Assembly: GCA_024636585.1 (NCBI GenBank)
Contig: JAGXGS010000045.1
Coordinates: 1-46,546 of the forward strand
Direction of reading: 5' to 3'
From: Thiogranum sp.
GTDB taxonomy: Bacteria; Pseudomonadota; Gammaproteobacteria; DSM-19610
DNA length: 46,546 nucleotides
The notes beneath the pieces are model-generated. The model was not told the origin of the DNA. It ran no database searches and worked only from the letters and a program-made list of their open reading frames with translations. Position numbers and translations under genes: made by a program. Shown in pieces: positions 16,107-25,404 of this stretch. Numbering within the stretch: the first letter of the stretch is position 1; every line of letters starts with the position of its first letter.

Positions 16107-16778
16107 ATGGATTTTCGTTTCGCTGGTTTTATTTCTGTTTCATTGCTCGCCCACCTGGCCCTGCTGGTTGCCGGCGCAGAATCACTGACGCCGAAAATCG
16201 GTGGCGCGGCAGCCGCGCTGAATGTAACTCTGCTGGCGAATCAGCAGGCACCTGCGCCAGTCTCCGCAGCGGAGACGATCACTGCGAGCACACCAGCGCC
16301 TTCGGAACCGGAACCTGCAGTTGCGCCGATGCCCGACACGCCAGAGCCTGTCATCGCGGCGGCGTCGACAGATCGACAGCAGCCGTCGCCGACAATCGAT
16401 CACCGCCCCCGCGATCCGGCGCCACCTGCTCAACACAACACCGCCGCTTCCACAGCCACGGCCGCGATTGCGCCGGCACCGGAAGCCAGTGAGCGAATCA
16501 GTGCCGCATTACAGAGTCAGCTCGAGGAGCAGTTCGATTATCCCTGGCTGGCGCGCAAACGTGGCTGGCAGGGTCGGGTAACGCTGTCACTGCACATCGG
16601 AAAGAACGGCGATCTGAGTCGCTGGAAAATTGCCCGAACTTCCGGCTATCAGGTACTGGATCGCTCGGCGCTGGATAGCGCCAGACGGATCCGCAGGCTT
16701 CCGGGAGCCGCGGGTTTGTTGAACGGCAGCGCCCTGGACCTGCAGATTCCGGTGCATTACCGACTATTGGACAGCTAG
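16107..16778 (+). CDS. tonB: energy transducer TonB
   Basis: Couples the proton-motive force to outer-membrane TonB-dependent receptors. The ATG at 16107 gives 223 residues: a single N-terminal membrane helix (about 5-24, FAGFISVSLLAHLALLVAG; the His is the usual SxxxH position), a Pro/Ala/Glu-rich periplasm-spanning linker (about 50-140), and a C-terminal TonB domain with YPWLARKRGWQGRVTLSL. The longer frame to 16026 adds residues upstream of the promoter. No exbB/exbD or receptor gene is in the window. Its position directly before the cobalamin adenosyltransferase suggests it serves B12 import. Confidence 0.87.
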   Translation: MDFRFAGFISVSLLAHLALLVAGAESLTPKIGGAAAALNVTLLANQQAPAPVSAAETITASTPAPSEPEPAVAPMPDTPEPVIAAASTDRQQPSPTIDHRPRDPAPPAQHNTAASTATAAIAPAPEASERISAALQSQLEEQFDYPWLARKRGWQGRVTLSLHIGKNGDLSRWKIARTSGYQVLDRSALDSARRIRRLPGAAGLLNGSALDLQIPVHYRLLDS

Positions 16779-16788
16779 GAAGAGAAAC

Positions 16789-17331
16789 ATGGGACACCGA
16801 CTATCGAAAATCGTCACCCGCACCGGCGACCGGGGAGAGACCGGCCTCGGCGACGGCTCGCGAGTACCCAAGGACCACCTGCGCATCGAAGCGATCGGCA
16901 GTGTCGATGAACTCAACAGCGTTATCGGTGTGCTGATCGCCAGCGCGCCCGCGGATACCGTCCAGGATACGCTGCACGCCGTGCAGCATAAACTGTTCGA
17001 TGTAGGTGGAGAACTTTCCATCCCCGGGCACAGCATGCTGAAAGACGACGACATCACTGCGATTGAATCCATCATCGAAGAGTTAAATGTCGAGCTTCCG
17101 ATGCTCAAGGAATTCATCCTGCCCGGTGGCTGTCTGTCTGCTGCCCACTGTCACCATGCCCGGACAGTCTGCCGACGCGCGGAACGCCGTCTGGTGGCAC
17201 TTGCCGCACAGCAACCGGTCAACGCTCCGTGCCTGCAATACCTCAACCGCCTGTCCGATCTGCTGTTCGTACTGGCCCGGGTGCTGAACCGTATCGAACA
17301 TCACGATGACGTGCTGTGGCAGCGTGACTAG
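16789..17331 (+). CDS. cob(I)alamin adenosyltransferase, PduO type
   Basis: Transfers the adenosyl group of ATP to cob(I)alamin, giving adenosylcobalamin. The 180-residue protein has the ATP-binding N-terminal motif TRTGDRGETGLGDGSRV (about residues 10-26), SVDELNS, and the ARTVCRRAERR helix with the conserved Arg/Glu pair and the NRLSDLLFVLAR end, as in PduO/MMAB proteins. AGGAAGAG lies 6 bases before the ATG and the gene follows tonB by 10 bases, so the two are co-transcribed. Its stop overlaps the btuF stop by 4 bases. Confidence 0.93.
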   Translation: MGHRLSKIVTRTGDRGETGLGDGSRVPKDHLRIEAIGSVDELNSVIGVLIASAPADTVQDTLHAVQHKLFDVGGELSIPGHSMLKDDDITAIESIIEELNVELPMLKEFILPGGCLSAAHCHHARTVCRRAERRLVALAAQQPVNAPCLQYLNRLSDLLFVLARVLNRIEHHDDVLWQRD

Positions 17332-18206
17332 TCGCGCCGCACTGCGTCGATAATGATGCACAACTCGCGGGCCGCCTGCAGTGCCCGCGGCGTTTGACGC
17401 TCCATCGTTTCAGCGGGAACCGTATACAGATGATCTTCGGCCACTGCGCGTAAGTCCGGCCAGCGCATCCAGCGTTCGCGCCAGCCTTCGCCCTTGCCCG
17501 GATAATAGCCAGCCACCAGCACCTGCGGATCAGCTTCAAGCACCGCCTCTTCATCGATTGCGGTGCCCAGATCGGGCAGATCGGCGAAAATGTTTTTCGC
17601 GCCACAGACCTGTAGCCAGCGACTGATGAGGTGATTGCCATTGATGGTCATCAACGGTCGCTCCCATATCTGGTAAAATACCGTCACCGGTTCACGCTGT
17701 GCATACCCGGCGCGCAACGCCTCGACACCCTGCCGAAACTCTGCCGCCGCAATTGCGGCCGTGCCTTCGGTACCGGCCAGTTGACCCAGGCGTTCGATGT
17801 TGCTCGCCAGCGCCTCGAGCGTGGCGGGCTCCGAATAGAACACATTCAGACCGAAAGCCTCGAGGCGCTGCAGCTGGGCGCGTGGATTACCGCTGTACCA
17901 GGCGACCAGCAGGTCCGGCTGCAAGGCGATAATCGCCTCCAGATCAAGGCCGGCGCCTCCACCAATGCCGGGCAGTTGATCAGCTTCCGGTGGCCAGGTC
18001 GTGAAGTCTGATACGCCGACCACAGATTCACCGGCGCCCGCAGCAAACAGCAACTCAGTGGCGTGCGGCGCCAGACTGACGATGCGCTGGGCAGGCCTCT
18101 CCAGGCTCACCTCGCGTCCAACGTCATCCACCACCGCAACACCGGCCGCCCGGCTAACGCCCGTCAGCGTCGAAAGCATCACCATCAGAAATAGTATGTG
18201 TCGCAT
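17328..18206 (-). CDS. btuF: periplasmic cobalamin-binding protein BtuF
   Basis: Captures B12 in the periplasm and delivers it to BtuCD. The 292-residue protein has a signal peptide (MRHILFLMVMLSTLTGVSRA), then the class III solute-binding fold with VSLAPHATELLFAAGAG, VGVSDFTTWPPEA, ALQPDLLVAW and WERPLMTINGNHL, all typical of BtuF. It is on the strand opposite to btuCD and the adenosyltransferase and converges on the latter, so it is a separate transcript. It diverges from the Rossmann oxidoreductase gene. Confidence 0.9.
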   Translation of the reverse strand: MRHILFLMVMLSTLTGVSRAAGVAVVDDVGREVSLERPAQRIVSLAPHATELLFAAGAGESVVGVSDFTTWPPEADQLPGIGGGAGLDLEAIIALQPDLLVAWYSGNPRAQLQRLEAFGLNVFYSEPATLEALASNIERLGQLAGTEGTAAIAAAEFRQGVEALRAGYAQREPVTVFYQIWERPLMTINGNHLISRWLQVCGAKNIFADLPDLGTAIDEEAVLEADPQVLVAGYYPGKGEGWRERWMRWPDLRAVAEDHLYTVPAETMERQTPRALQAARELCIIIDAVRRD

Positions 18207-18238
18207 GCCGCCATTCTACGCCAGCCACACCGGCAGGT

Positions 18239-18244
18239 TATAAT
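18239..18244 (+). promoter_or_regulatory. consensus -10 element before the Rossmann oxidoreductase
   Basis: A perfect TATAAT, 33 bases before the chosen GTG start. No good -35 is found at 16-18 bases. It lies in the 70-base gap shared with divergent btuF. Confidence 0.5.
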
Positions 18245-18276
18245 CGCCGATCAGTTTCAGACTCAGGGTGGGGACA

Positions 18277-19047
18277 GTGAAAAAACCAGTAATCATCATC
18301 GGCATTGGCGAAATGGGTGGCGTGTTTGCACGCGGTTTTCTACGTTGCGGCTATCCGGTGTACCCGGTAACGCGCGAGCTGTCGATGGCCGTTGCAGCTG
18401 CAGAAATCCCTGATCCCGAGCTGGTGCTGGTTGCGGTCGCGGAAAAAGACCTGCAGGCAACGCTGGCTGACATGCCGCCGGCCTGGCGGGACCGCTGCGC
18501 ACTGCTGCAAAACGAACTCCTGCCCCGCGACTGGCTGCAGGCGGGTTATCAGCAACCTACCGTAATTTCCGTATGGTTCGAGAAAAAGCCCGGTCAGGAC
18601 GCGAAGGTGCTGATTGCATCGCCGGCCTTCGGTCCTCACTCGGAGCTTTTGAAAGACGCACTCGGCAGCATCGGCATACCGGTACGGGTGCTCAGCAGCG
18701 ACAGTGAATTACTATTCGAACTGGTGCGCAAGAATCTGTACATCCTCACCACCAATATCGCCGGGCTGGAAACCGGTGGCACAGTTGCCGAACTCTGGTC
18801 ACAGCACCGGCCGCTGGCGGAACAAGTTGCCCGTGAAGTAATCCGGATACAGGCACGCATAACTCAGCAGCCGCTGGATGAAGAGGCGCTGATTGCCGGT
18901 ATGCTGGAGGCGTTCGAAGGTGATCCGCAGCATCAGTGCATGGGCCGCAGCGCACCGGCACGTTTGCAGCGCGCACTCGAACAGGCACAGGAACTGGGGG
19001 TGCAAACGCCGCGCCTTGAAGCGATCGCAGCGAAAACCGCGGGCTAA
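18277..19047 (+). CDS. NAD(P)-binding Rossmann-fold oxidoreductase, ketopantoate-reductase-like
   Basis: Uncharacterised putative dehydrogenase of 256 residues. GTG at 18277 (MKKPVIIIGIGEMGG) is preferred to GTG at 18268 because a GGTGGGG run lies just upstream. The N-terminal GIGEMG is a dinucleotide-binding loop, followed by VLVAVAEKDLQ at the position of the second beta-alpha unit; the C-terminal half is helical as in ApbA/PanE and 6-phosphogluconate-dehydrogenase-like proteins. The catalytic residues of true PanE are not clearly recognisable, so the substrate is open. It stands alone between btuF and the ROK kinase. Confidence 0.65.
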   Translation: MKKPVIIIGIGEMGGVFARGFLRCGYPVYPVTRELSMAVAAAEIPDPELVLVAVAEKDLQATLADMPPAWRDRCALLQNELLPRDWLQAGYQQPTVISVWFEKKPGQDAKVLIASPAFGPHSELLKDALGSIGIPVRVLSSDSELLFELVRKNLYILTTNIAGLETGGTVAELWSQHRPLAEQVAREVIRIQARITQQPLDEEALIAGMLEAFEGDPQHQCMGRSAPARLQRALEQAQELGVQTPRLEAIAAKTAG

Positions 19048-19068
19048 CGCGGCATCTGGACAACCGAT

Positions 19069-20001
19069 TCAGGCGGATGTCCGCGGCCATAGCCAGGCGG
19101 CGCCGCGCACACCACTGGCATCGCCGTGCACCGGCGGCACCAGCCGGGTATTTACCTGATCCGAGAAAACGTAGCGGGTCCAGGCCGCGGGCACATCACG
19201 ATACAGTCGCTCGATATTGCCAAGCCCGCCGCCCAGCACGATCACCTGCGGATCGATGATGTTGATCACTCCGGCAAGCGCGCGCGCCATGCGGTCGATG
19301 TAGGCATCCAGCACCTGCTGCGCGGCGGCTTCTCCAGCAACATCGCGTGCGGCAATATCGCCGGCGCTCGCAGCGTTGCCGCTGATCGCCAGATATTCCC
19401 GTTCCAGCGCCGGTCCTGACAACCAGGTCTCGATGCAGCCGTGGTTTCCGCAGTAACAGGCCGAACCTGGACGCTCGCTATCGCGTGGCCAGGGCAACGG
19501 ATTATGTCCCCATTCCCCGCTGATCGCGTTGGGTCCAGCCAACAAACGTTCGTGGCAAACGATCCCGGCGCCGGTCCCGGTACCGACGATCACACCGAAC
19601 AGGATAGCCGCGCCGGCGCCGGCGCCATCTACAGCCTCAGACAGCGCAAAACAATCTGCATCATTGGCAATCCTGACCGGGCGCTGCAACAGCGCCTGCA
19701 GATCCTGTTGCAGGGGTTTGCCGTTCAGGCAGGTGGAATTGGAGTTTTTCAACAGGCCGGTAACCGGGGCAATTGCGCCCGGTGTACCGATACCGACACT
19801 TGCAGTACAGGACAGCCCGGATTCGGCGTCCGATACCAGTTGCGCTACCGCGTGCAAAGTAGCGCCATAATCGCCTTGAGGCGTAGCCAGGCGCCGACGC
19901 AGCAGCACTGTTCCGTCAACATCGAGCGCGATAATTTCGATCTTGCTGCCACCGACATCGACACCGATCCGCAGCGGGCCGGTGGACCTCAGAGGCTTCA
20001 C
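19069..20001 (-). CDS. ROK family sugar kinase, fructokinase (Mak)-like
   Basis: Cytoplasmic ATP-dependent hexose kinase of 310 residues. The GTG at 20001 gives MKPLRSTGPLRIGVDVGGSK, with the phosphate-binding DVGGSK near the N-terminus. The sugar-binding GEWGHNPLPW and the zinc-binding CYCGNHGCIETWLSG match Mak-type fructokinase more closely than NagK or glucokinase. It starts 11 bases after the ampE stop and should be co-transcribed with ampD-ampE. This neighbourhood raises the alternative that it acts on an amino sugar from murein, which sequence alone cannot decide. A longer frame to 20079 overlaps ampE and is not used. Confidence 0.82.
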   Translation of the reverse strand: MKPLRSTGPLRIGVDVGGSKIEIIALDVDGTVLLRRRLATPQGDYGATLHAVAQLVSDAESGLSCTASVGIGTPGAIAPVTGLLKNSNSTCLNGKPLQQDLQALLQRPVRIANDADCFALSEAVDGAGAGAAILFGVIVGTGTGAGIVCHERLLAGPNAISGEWGHNPLPWPRDSERPGSACYCGNHGCIETWLSGPALEREYLAISGNAASAGDIAARDVAGEAAAQQVLDAYIDRMARALAGVINIIDPQVIVLGGGLGNIERLYRDVPAAWTRYVFSDQVNTRLVPPVHGDASGVRGAAWLWPRTSA

Positions 20002-20012
20002 AGGCGCTGCGG

Positions 20013-20882
20013 TCAGCCGGCCCAGCCGGCCAGGATCAGCACCGCAATCACCACCAGCCAGATCGTGAGGGTACGCCACACCAGCCGCATTGCCGAGCGC
20101 ACCGCCGGAACGCCGCCGGCCGCGAAATCATCCTCCTCCAGACCGAGAGCACCCAGACCGGTCATTACCAGCACTTCATCGGAACCTTCGCTACCCTCGG
20201 GACGCTCATCCTGCGCCGCACGCCAGCCCTCGATCGCTGCGTCAAAATGCCCGGCCAGAGCATAAGTCAATGCCAGCACCCGGGCCGGTAGCCACACCAT
20301 CACGGCATGCATCCAGGCGGTGCTGACAGCGAATTCACTCGCTTCATCGTCATACTGTTGCTTGAGCACCGCTGCACTGCGATACATGACCGCACCCAGT
20401 GGACCCAGCACGATAAACCAGAACAGCACAGCGAACAGTCGCCCATTGGCCTCGACCAGCACCGTACCGCTGATATCCAGCGCGCGCTCGGCCGGGTCAT
20501 CGGACACAATCGCGTCACCCGTCAGGGGCGCGGTAGCGGTCTCGCCTGATGCCGGATCACCACTTTCCGTGGCCTCGCACCAGGCATCCACGTCATTCGC
20601 CAGATCGCGCGGCCCGATGCAATACACCAGCACAGCGGCGTAAAACAACAGGCCCACGAGTCCGAACAGCCAACCGCTGATCCAGTACTGCAGCAGTCCG
20701 ACTGCCAGCCACACGGGCGCCAGCAACAACAGCAGTGTGCCGATGTGCTCATGCTCGGGCCGGATGAAACGGTCGCGCACCCGCTCCACATAATGCAAAA
20801 AATGATGGTACTGGCGATATTCGTGCAGATGCGGCAACAAACGATCTGCGGCGATAGCGAGGAGTATTGATATTATGGTCAT
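20013..20882 (-). CDS. ampE: AmpE family inner-membrane protein
   Basis: Integral membrane protein of 289 residues, related to CobD/CbiB and linked with AmpD to sensing of wall fragments and beta-lactamase induction. Four to five hydrophobic helices are visible (about 2-14, 49-70, 72-90, 155-175, 270-287). The N-terminus MTIISILLAIAADRLLPHLHEYR fits AmpE. It follows ampD by 54 bases, the standard ampDE order. No ampC or ampR is in the window, so its role here may be limited to wall recycling. Confidence 0.88.
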   Translation of the reverse strand: MTIISILLAIAADRLLPHLHEYRQYHHFLHYVERVRDRFIRPEHEHIGTLLLLLAPVWLAVGLLQYWISGWLFGLVGLLFYAAVLVYCIGPRDLANDVDAWCEATESGDPASGETATAPLTGDAIVSDDPAERALDISGTVLVEANGRLFAVLFWFIVLGPLGAVMYRSAAVLKQQYDDEASEFAVSTAWMHAVMVWLPARVLALTYALAGHFDAAIEGWRAAQDERPEGSEGSDEVLVMTGLGALGLEEDDFAAGGVPAVRSAMRLVWRTLTIWLVVIAVLILAGWAG

Positions 20883-20936
20883 AGGCTTGCCAGGTCGGTG
20901 AGCGATCTGAACGCTACCGTCTAGCCGAGCACCCTG

Positions 20937-21485
20937 TCAAGCGAGCAAGGTTTTCAGGTGCGCCCAGTCGAATGCCGGACCGGGATCGGTTTTGCGGCCG
21001 GGAGCGATCTCACAGTGCCCGACGACTGCACCCGGAGCGATTTCCGGATAACGGATCCGCAGCACTCGCACCAGTTCGGCCAGTTGCCGATACTGCACCC
21101 TTTCGTACGGCTCGTCATCCTGACCTTCCAGCTCGATCCCGATAGCGAAGTCGTTACACGCCTGCCGCTCGTTATAGCATGAAAGACCCGCGTGCCAGGC
21201 TCGCCGGCTGAACGGGACATACTGGATCAGTTCACCGGTGCGCCGTATCAGTACGTGCGACGATACGCGCAGATCGGCGATTTCGGCAAAATAGGCGTGC
21301 TCTGCAGGATTCAGCCGATTGGTGAACAGGGCATCGATGTAGTCCCCCTCATATTGCCCCGGCGGTAAACTGATGCCATGCACGACAATCAGCGAAATCG
21401 CGCAGTCGGCCGGTCGGTCGTCGCAATTCGGCGACAGCAGGTGCCGCGCATTCGTCAACCAGTCTCCATCGGCGGTCAGTTCCAT
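20937..21485 (-). CDS. ampD: 1,6-anhydro-N-acetylmuramyl-L-alanine amidase AmpD
   Basis: Cytoplasmic zinc amidase that removes stem peptides from anhydro-muropeptides. The 182-residue protein shows the zinc ligands H36 (VVHGIS), H157 (GHCEIAPG) and D167 (KTDPGP), and E120 in GIELEG, in register with E. coli AmpD positions H34, H154, D164 and E116. The absence of a signal peptide fits AmpD rather than exported AmiD. Its product 1,6-anhydro-MurNAc is the substrate of AnmK, encoded near the window start. First gene of ampD-ampE-ROK kinase. Confidence 0.96.
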   Translation of the reverse strand: MELTADGDWLTNARHLLSPNCDDRPADCAISLIVVHGISLPPGQYEGDYIDALFTNRLNPAEHAYFAEIADLRVSSHVLIRRTGELIQYVPFSRRAWHAGLSCYNERQACNDFAIGIELEGQDDEPYERVQYRQLAELVRVLRIRYPEIAPGAVVGHCEIAPGRKTDPGPAFDWAHLKTLLA

Positions 21486-21583
21486 AGGCCCTCCCGGTCA
21501 TGCATAGAAGGCATTATGGAGTCTCGCAGTATTCGTTTACAATGCAGTCTTACTTCAGTATTCAAGATTCCCCCGGAGCTTTT

Positions 21584-22252
21584 GTGAAATTAATTATTCT
21601 TGCCATCAGCCTTACCCTGGCCCTGGTCGGCGGCGCCGCGGCCGAGACTCTTTATGTCAGCGATGAACTGGAAATCCAGATGCGCACCGGCAAGGGCAAC
21701 CAGTACCGGATACTGCGAATGCTTCCGAGCGGCACGCAACTGGAAGTCCTGGAAACCGACAAGGAAGAAGGTTATTCGAAGGTGCGTGCGCCCGGCGGCG
21801 TGGAAGGCTGGGTGCTGACGCGTTTTCTGATGCAACAGCCCGCCGCCCGCGAGCAACTGGCAGCAGCTGAAAAAAAGGTCGCGCGTCTCGAACTGGAAAA
21901 TCGCAAGCTGAAGGCGTCATTTGACGAGGCTCAGGAGGCCAGGGGCAGCACCGAGAAGGAACGCGGCGCGCTCGACAAGCAGAATCGCAAGCTCAGCCAG
22001 GAGCTTGAGGAAATACGTCGAACCGCCTCCAGCGCTCTCGCTATCGATGCCGAGAACAAGGAACTGAAGAGCGGTATCGTCGCTTACGAGCGCCAGCTGC
22101 AAACCCTGCAACAGGAAAATACCGGCCTCAAGGACCGCACAGCGCGCGACTGGTTCATGGTCGGGGCCGGCGTGGTATTGCTGGGCATGGTGATCGGCCT
22201 GATTATCCCGCGCATCCGCTGGCGCAAGAAGTCCAGCTGGGACACGCTCTAG
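21584..22252 (+). CDS. TIGR04211 family SH3 domain membrane protein
   Basis: Envelope protein of 222 residues of the YgiM type. The GTG at 21584 has GGAG 5 bases upstream and gives a proper signal peptide (MKLIILAISLTLALVGGAAAE); the frame back to 21500 is not used. Domains: bacterial SH3 (about 23-85, TLYVSDELEIQMRTGKGNQY to GWVLTRFL), a coiled coil (about 95-190), a C-terminal membrane helix (about 192-212) and a basic tail RIRWRKKSSW. The SH3 domain would lie in the periplasm and may bind murein. It diverges from ampD. Confidence 0.88.
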   Translation: MKLIILAISLTLALVGGAAAETLYVSDELEIQMRTGKGNQYRILRMLPSGTQLEVLETDKEEGYSKVRAPGGVEGWVLTRFLMQQPAAREQLAAAEKKVARLELENRKLKASFDEAQEARGSTEKERGALDKQNRKLSQELEEIRRTASSALAIDAENKELKSGIVAYERQLQTLQQENTGLKDRTARDWFMVGAGVVLLGMVIGLIIPRIRWRKKSSWDTL

Positions 22253-22338
22253 GCCGGGACGCGATGCAGATACACATGGCGGCGGTCAGATTCCGGCAGC
22301 CCCGCCATGCGCATCCCGGCCATGCTCCGGCAGGCCGG

Positions 22339-24018
22339 TTACTCGTCGGTCACACAACCGACTGATGCATTCGTAACGTTCTTGATGTATTTGTACAGGG
22401 TGCCGCGACGGGCCTTGTAAGGCGGCATCTGCCAGGCATTGCGCCGAACTTCCATCTCAGCATCGGTGATCGCCACATCCAGCTGCTGGGTTTCAGCATT
22501 GATGCTAATCACATCACCGTTGCGAATCAGTCCGATCGGACCGCCTTCCTGAGCTTCCGGCACCACGTGCCCGATAATGAAGCCATGTGAGCCACCGGAA
22601 AACCGCCCGTCGGTAATCAGCGCCACGTCCTTGCCGAGACCCGCGCCCATGATGGCGGAGGTCGGCGTCAGCATTTCCGGCATGCCGGGCCCGCCTTTCG
22701 GACCTTCGTAGCGAATTACCACCACGTCGCCCTTGTTGATCTGGCCTTCTTCCAGACCCGCCAGCATGTCTTCCTCGCAGTCGAACACGCGCGCCGGACC
22801 CGAAAAATGCAGACCTTCCTTGCCGGTTATCTTGGCTACCGAACCACCCGGCGCCAGATTGCCTTTGAGAATCTGGATGTGGGCAGTCCGCTTGATCGGC
22901 TTCTCGATGGGCAGGAATACTTCCTGCCCCGGCGTCAGCCCGGGCAGGACCGCGAGATTTTCGGCCATCGTCTTGCCGGTAACAGTGAGGCAACTGCCGA
23001 CCAGCAGCTCATGCTCAAGCAGGTAACGCATTACTGCCGGCGTGCCGCCGACGTTATGCAGATCTTCCATCACATACCTGCCGGACGGCTTGAGGTCCGC
23101 GAGGAATGGCACGCGGTTGCTGACCTTCTGAAAATCATCGATAGTCAACGGCACGTCCACGGCGCGCGCCATGGCGATCAGGTGCAACACCGCATTAGTC
23201 GAGCCGCCCAGCGCCATCACCATAACCATGGCGTTTTCGAATGCCGCGCGGGTCATGATGTCGCGCGGCTTGATGTCGTGTTCCAGCAGGTGGCGGATCG
23301 CCTGGCCGGCCTGCCGGCATTCGTCCAGCTTGCCGGGATCAACCGCCGGTATCGAGGAACTGTAGGGCAGGCTCATCCCCATCGCCTCGATAGCGGAAGC
23401 CATGGTATTGGCGGTATACATCCCGCCACAGGCACCGGCACCAGGACAGGCATGCGCGACGATCTCCGCGCGTTCCTCGTCATCAACCTTGCCGGCGATA
23501 TACTCGCCGTAACTCTGGAACGCCGATATGATGTCCAGAGATGCATCCTTCCAGTGGCCGGGCTTTATGGTGCCGCCATACACCATCAGTGACGGCCGGT
23601 TGCAGCGGCCCATGGCTATCAGCACACCAGGCATATTCTTGTCGCAGCCAGGAATGGAAATATTCGCGTCATACCATTGCGCGTTCATGACCGTTTCAAC
23701 CGAGTCGGCAATGATATCGCGCGATTGCAGCGAATAACTCATGCCATCGGTGCCCATCGATATGCCATCGCTGACGCCGATAGTGTTGAACCGGAGTCCC
23801 ACCAGACCGGCCGCCTGCACGCCTTTCTTAACCTCGGCGGCGAGGTCGTTAAGGTGCATGTTGCAGGTATTGCCTTCCCACCAGACGCTGGAAATGCCGA
23901 CCTGGGCCTTAGCCAGATCTTCGGGCGTCAGGCCGGTACCCATCAGCATAGCCTGGGAAGCACCCTGCGAGCGTGGCTCGGTGATACGGGCGCTAAAGCG
24001 ATTCAGTTTCTTGGACAT
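22339..24018 (-). CDS. ilvD: dihydroxy-acid dehydratase IlvD
   Basis: Fe-S enzyme that dehydrates dihydroxy acids to the keto-acid precursors of valine, leucine and isoleucine. ATG at 24018 has GAGG 8 bases upstream and gives 559 residues starting [15 protein letters not shown]; the frame continues open upstream to 24699 but that region is regB on the other strand. Cluster-binding cysteines lie in [10 protein letters not shown] and [12 protein letters not shown]; the substrate-binding end TDGRFSGG is present. It is of the short type, clearly smaller than the roughly 616-residue E. coli enzyme. It may depend on the ErpA system for its cluster. It stands alone, divergent from regB. Confidence 0.96.
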   Translation of the reverse strand: MSKKLNRFSARITEPRSQGASQAMLMGTGLTPEDLAKAQVGISSVWWEGNTCNMHLNDLAAEVKKGVQAAGLVGLRFNTIGVSDGISMGTDGMSYSLQSRDIIADSVETVMNAQWYDANISIPGCDKNMPGVLIAMGRCNRPSLMVYGGTIKPGHWKDASLDIISAFQSYGEYIAGKVDDEERAEIVAHACPGAGACGGMYTANTMASAIEAMGMSLPYSSSIPAVDPGKLDECRQAGQAIRHLLEHDIKPRDIMTRAAFENAMVMVMALGGSTNAVLHLIAMARAVDVPLTIDDFQKVSNRVPFLADLKPSGRYVMEDLHNVGGTPAVMRYLLEHELLVGSCLTVTGKTMAENLAVLPGLTPGQEVFLPIEKPIKRTAHIQILKGNLAPGGSVAKITGKEGLHFSGPARVFDCEEDMLAGLEEGQINKGDVVVIRYEGPKGGPGMPEMLTPTSAIMGAGLGKDVALITDGRFSGGSHGFIIGHVVPEAQEGGPIGLIRNGDVISINAETQQLDVAITDAEMEVRRNAWQMPPYKARRGTLYKYIKNVTNASVGCVTDE

Positions 24019-24114
24019 TTTCCAACCTCGGTCGACAGATGCAGTGTTTACAGCGCGCCATTGTACCTGTCCGCGGCCGCCCCTCCAATCCAGAGCGCTC
24101 AATCGCAACTGACC

Positions 24115-24123
24115 TGATAGAAT
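24115..24123 (+). promoter_or_regulatory. extended -10 promoter giving a possible leaderless regB mRNA
   Basis: TG-A-TAGAAT (extended -10) ends 6 bases before the regB ATG, so the predicted start point falls on or next to the A of ATG. No ribosome site precedes the ATG and no -35 is evident. Together these suggest leaderless initiation. Confidence 0.4.
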
Positions 24124-24129
24124 CCCGGC

Positions 24130-25404
24130 ATGACCAGAACCCGGCCGAACGAAGCAAGCAGCAACCGCAATCTGAGACGCCTGTTCGTATTGCGCAACCT
24201 GCTGGTCAGCGGTGCGCTGCTCGCCCTGTTCGGCGTGCATTTTCTGACTTCGACCCAGCTGCCTCTCACTCCCCTGCTGGCCATCATTGCCGCACTTGCT
24301 CTGCTGAATGTCTGGACCTGGTACCGCGCGCGCAGCGCGCCGGCAATCAGCAATCGGGAATTTTTCCTGCAACTGAGCATCGATGTGCTGGCACTCGGCG
24401 GAGTACTCTACCTCACGGGTGGAGCCGGCAATCCGTTCGCATGGTTTTTCCTCATACCGCTGATCATCACCGCCACTGTCCTTTCGCCGACCGAGACCTG
24501 GCTGATGGCGGCGCTTACTATCTGTTGTTATACCGCACTGCTGTTCTTTTTCCTGCCGCTTGGCGACACCGCGCACCTGCATCACAACGACAACTTTACG
24601 CAGCACGTGTTCGGCATGTGGTTTGGCTTCGTCCTGAGTGCTGTTCTGATTGCCTGGTTCGTGGTCGGCATGGCAAACACGCTGAAGCGCCGCGATCATT
24701 TGCTGGCCGCCGCGCGCGAGCAGTCACTGCGCGACGAGCGACTGGTTTCCCTGGGTACTCTGGCGACCGGCGCCGCGCATGAACTGGGAACGCCGCTCGG
24801 AACCATGGCGGTACTGATCCGGGAACTGGAACTGACGAGCACCGATGGAGCGACTGGCAACAAGCTGCGCATCCTGCGCGAACAGGTGGACCGCTGCAAA
24901 CAGGCGCTGTCGATTATCTCTGCATCGGCAGGCGAAGCGCGTGCGGAAAGCGGCGGCCCGGTGCCGGTCGAGGAATTTCTTAATCAGGTTATCGCGGCAT
25001 GGAAGCGACAGCACATACACTCTGATCTGACCAGCCGCTTTCACGCCGGCACCGACACGGCCCGTATCCTTAACGAATACACTCTGCATCAGGCCCTGAT
25101 AAACCTGTTGAACAATGCCGCCGACGCATCCGCAGAGGCCATCGTCATGGAAGCGCAATGGGATGACGCAACGCTTACTGTACGCATTCTGGATCGCGGG
25201 CCGGGCCTGCACCCGGGCGCGGCCTCACAGCTGGCACAGCACAAGACCAGTGACAAGGAATACGGCATGGGTCTGGGCCTGTTCCTGACCCACGCCACGC
25301 TGCAGCGTCTGGGCGGCAACATTGTGCTGTCGACCCGCGAAGGTGGCGGCACCTGTACCACTCTGACCCTGCCGCTCATGCAATTCGCTTCACGTCATGC
25401 CTGA
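24130..25404 (+). CDS. regB: RegB/PrrB family redox sensor histidine kinase
   Basis: Membrane sensor kinase that reads respiratory redox state and phosphorylates RegA. The 424-residue protein has six hydrophobic helices (about 18-180), including the quinone-binding loop GGAGNPF (97-103), and a cytoplasmic kinase with the H-box [11 protein letters not shown] (His217), a Cys at 256 in [10 protein letters not shown] corresponding in context to the redox-active cysteine of Rhodobacter RegB, N-box LLNNAADAS and G-box [10 protein letters not shown]. All hallmarks of the family, named RoxS in Pseudomonas, are present. The stop overlaps regA by 8 bases. Confidence 0.95.
   Translation: MTRTRPNEASSNRNLRRLFVLRNLLVSGALLALFGVHFLTSTQLPLTPLLAIIAALALLNVWTWYRARSAPAISNREFFLQLSIDVLALGGVLYLTGGAGNPFAWFFLIPLIITATVLSPTETWLMAALTICCYTALLFFFLPLGDTAHLHHNDNFTQHVFGMWFGFVLSAVLIAWFVVGMANTLKRRDHLLAAAREQSLRDERLVSLGTLATGAAHELGTPLGTMAVLIRELELTSTDGATGNKLRILREQVDRCKQALSIISASAGEARAESGGPVPVEEFLNQVIAAWKRQHIHSDLTSRFHAGTDTARILNEYTLHQALINLLNNAADASAEAIVMEAQWDDATLTVRILDRGPGLHPGAASQLAQHKTSDKEYGMGLGLFLTHATLQRLGGNIVLSTREGGGTCTTLTLPLMQFASRHA

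Noticed and set aside
20002-20079. N-terminal extension of the ROK kinase into ampE
   Set aside because: Family proteins start just before the DVGGSK loop; GTG at 20001 fits better.
24019-24699. Upstream extension of the ilvD frame
   Set aside because: It overlaps regB on the other strand; ATG at 24018 has a ribosome site and the family N-terminus.
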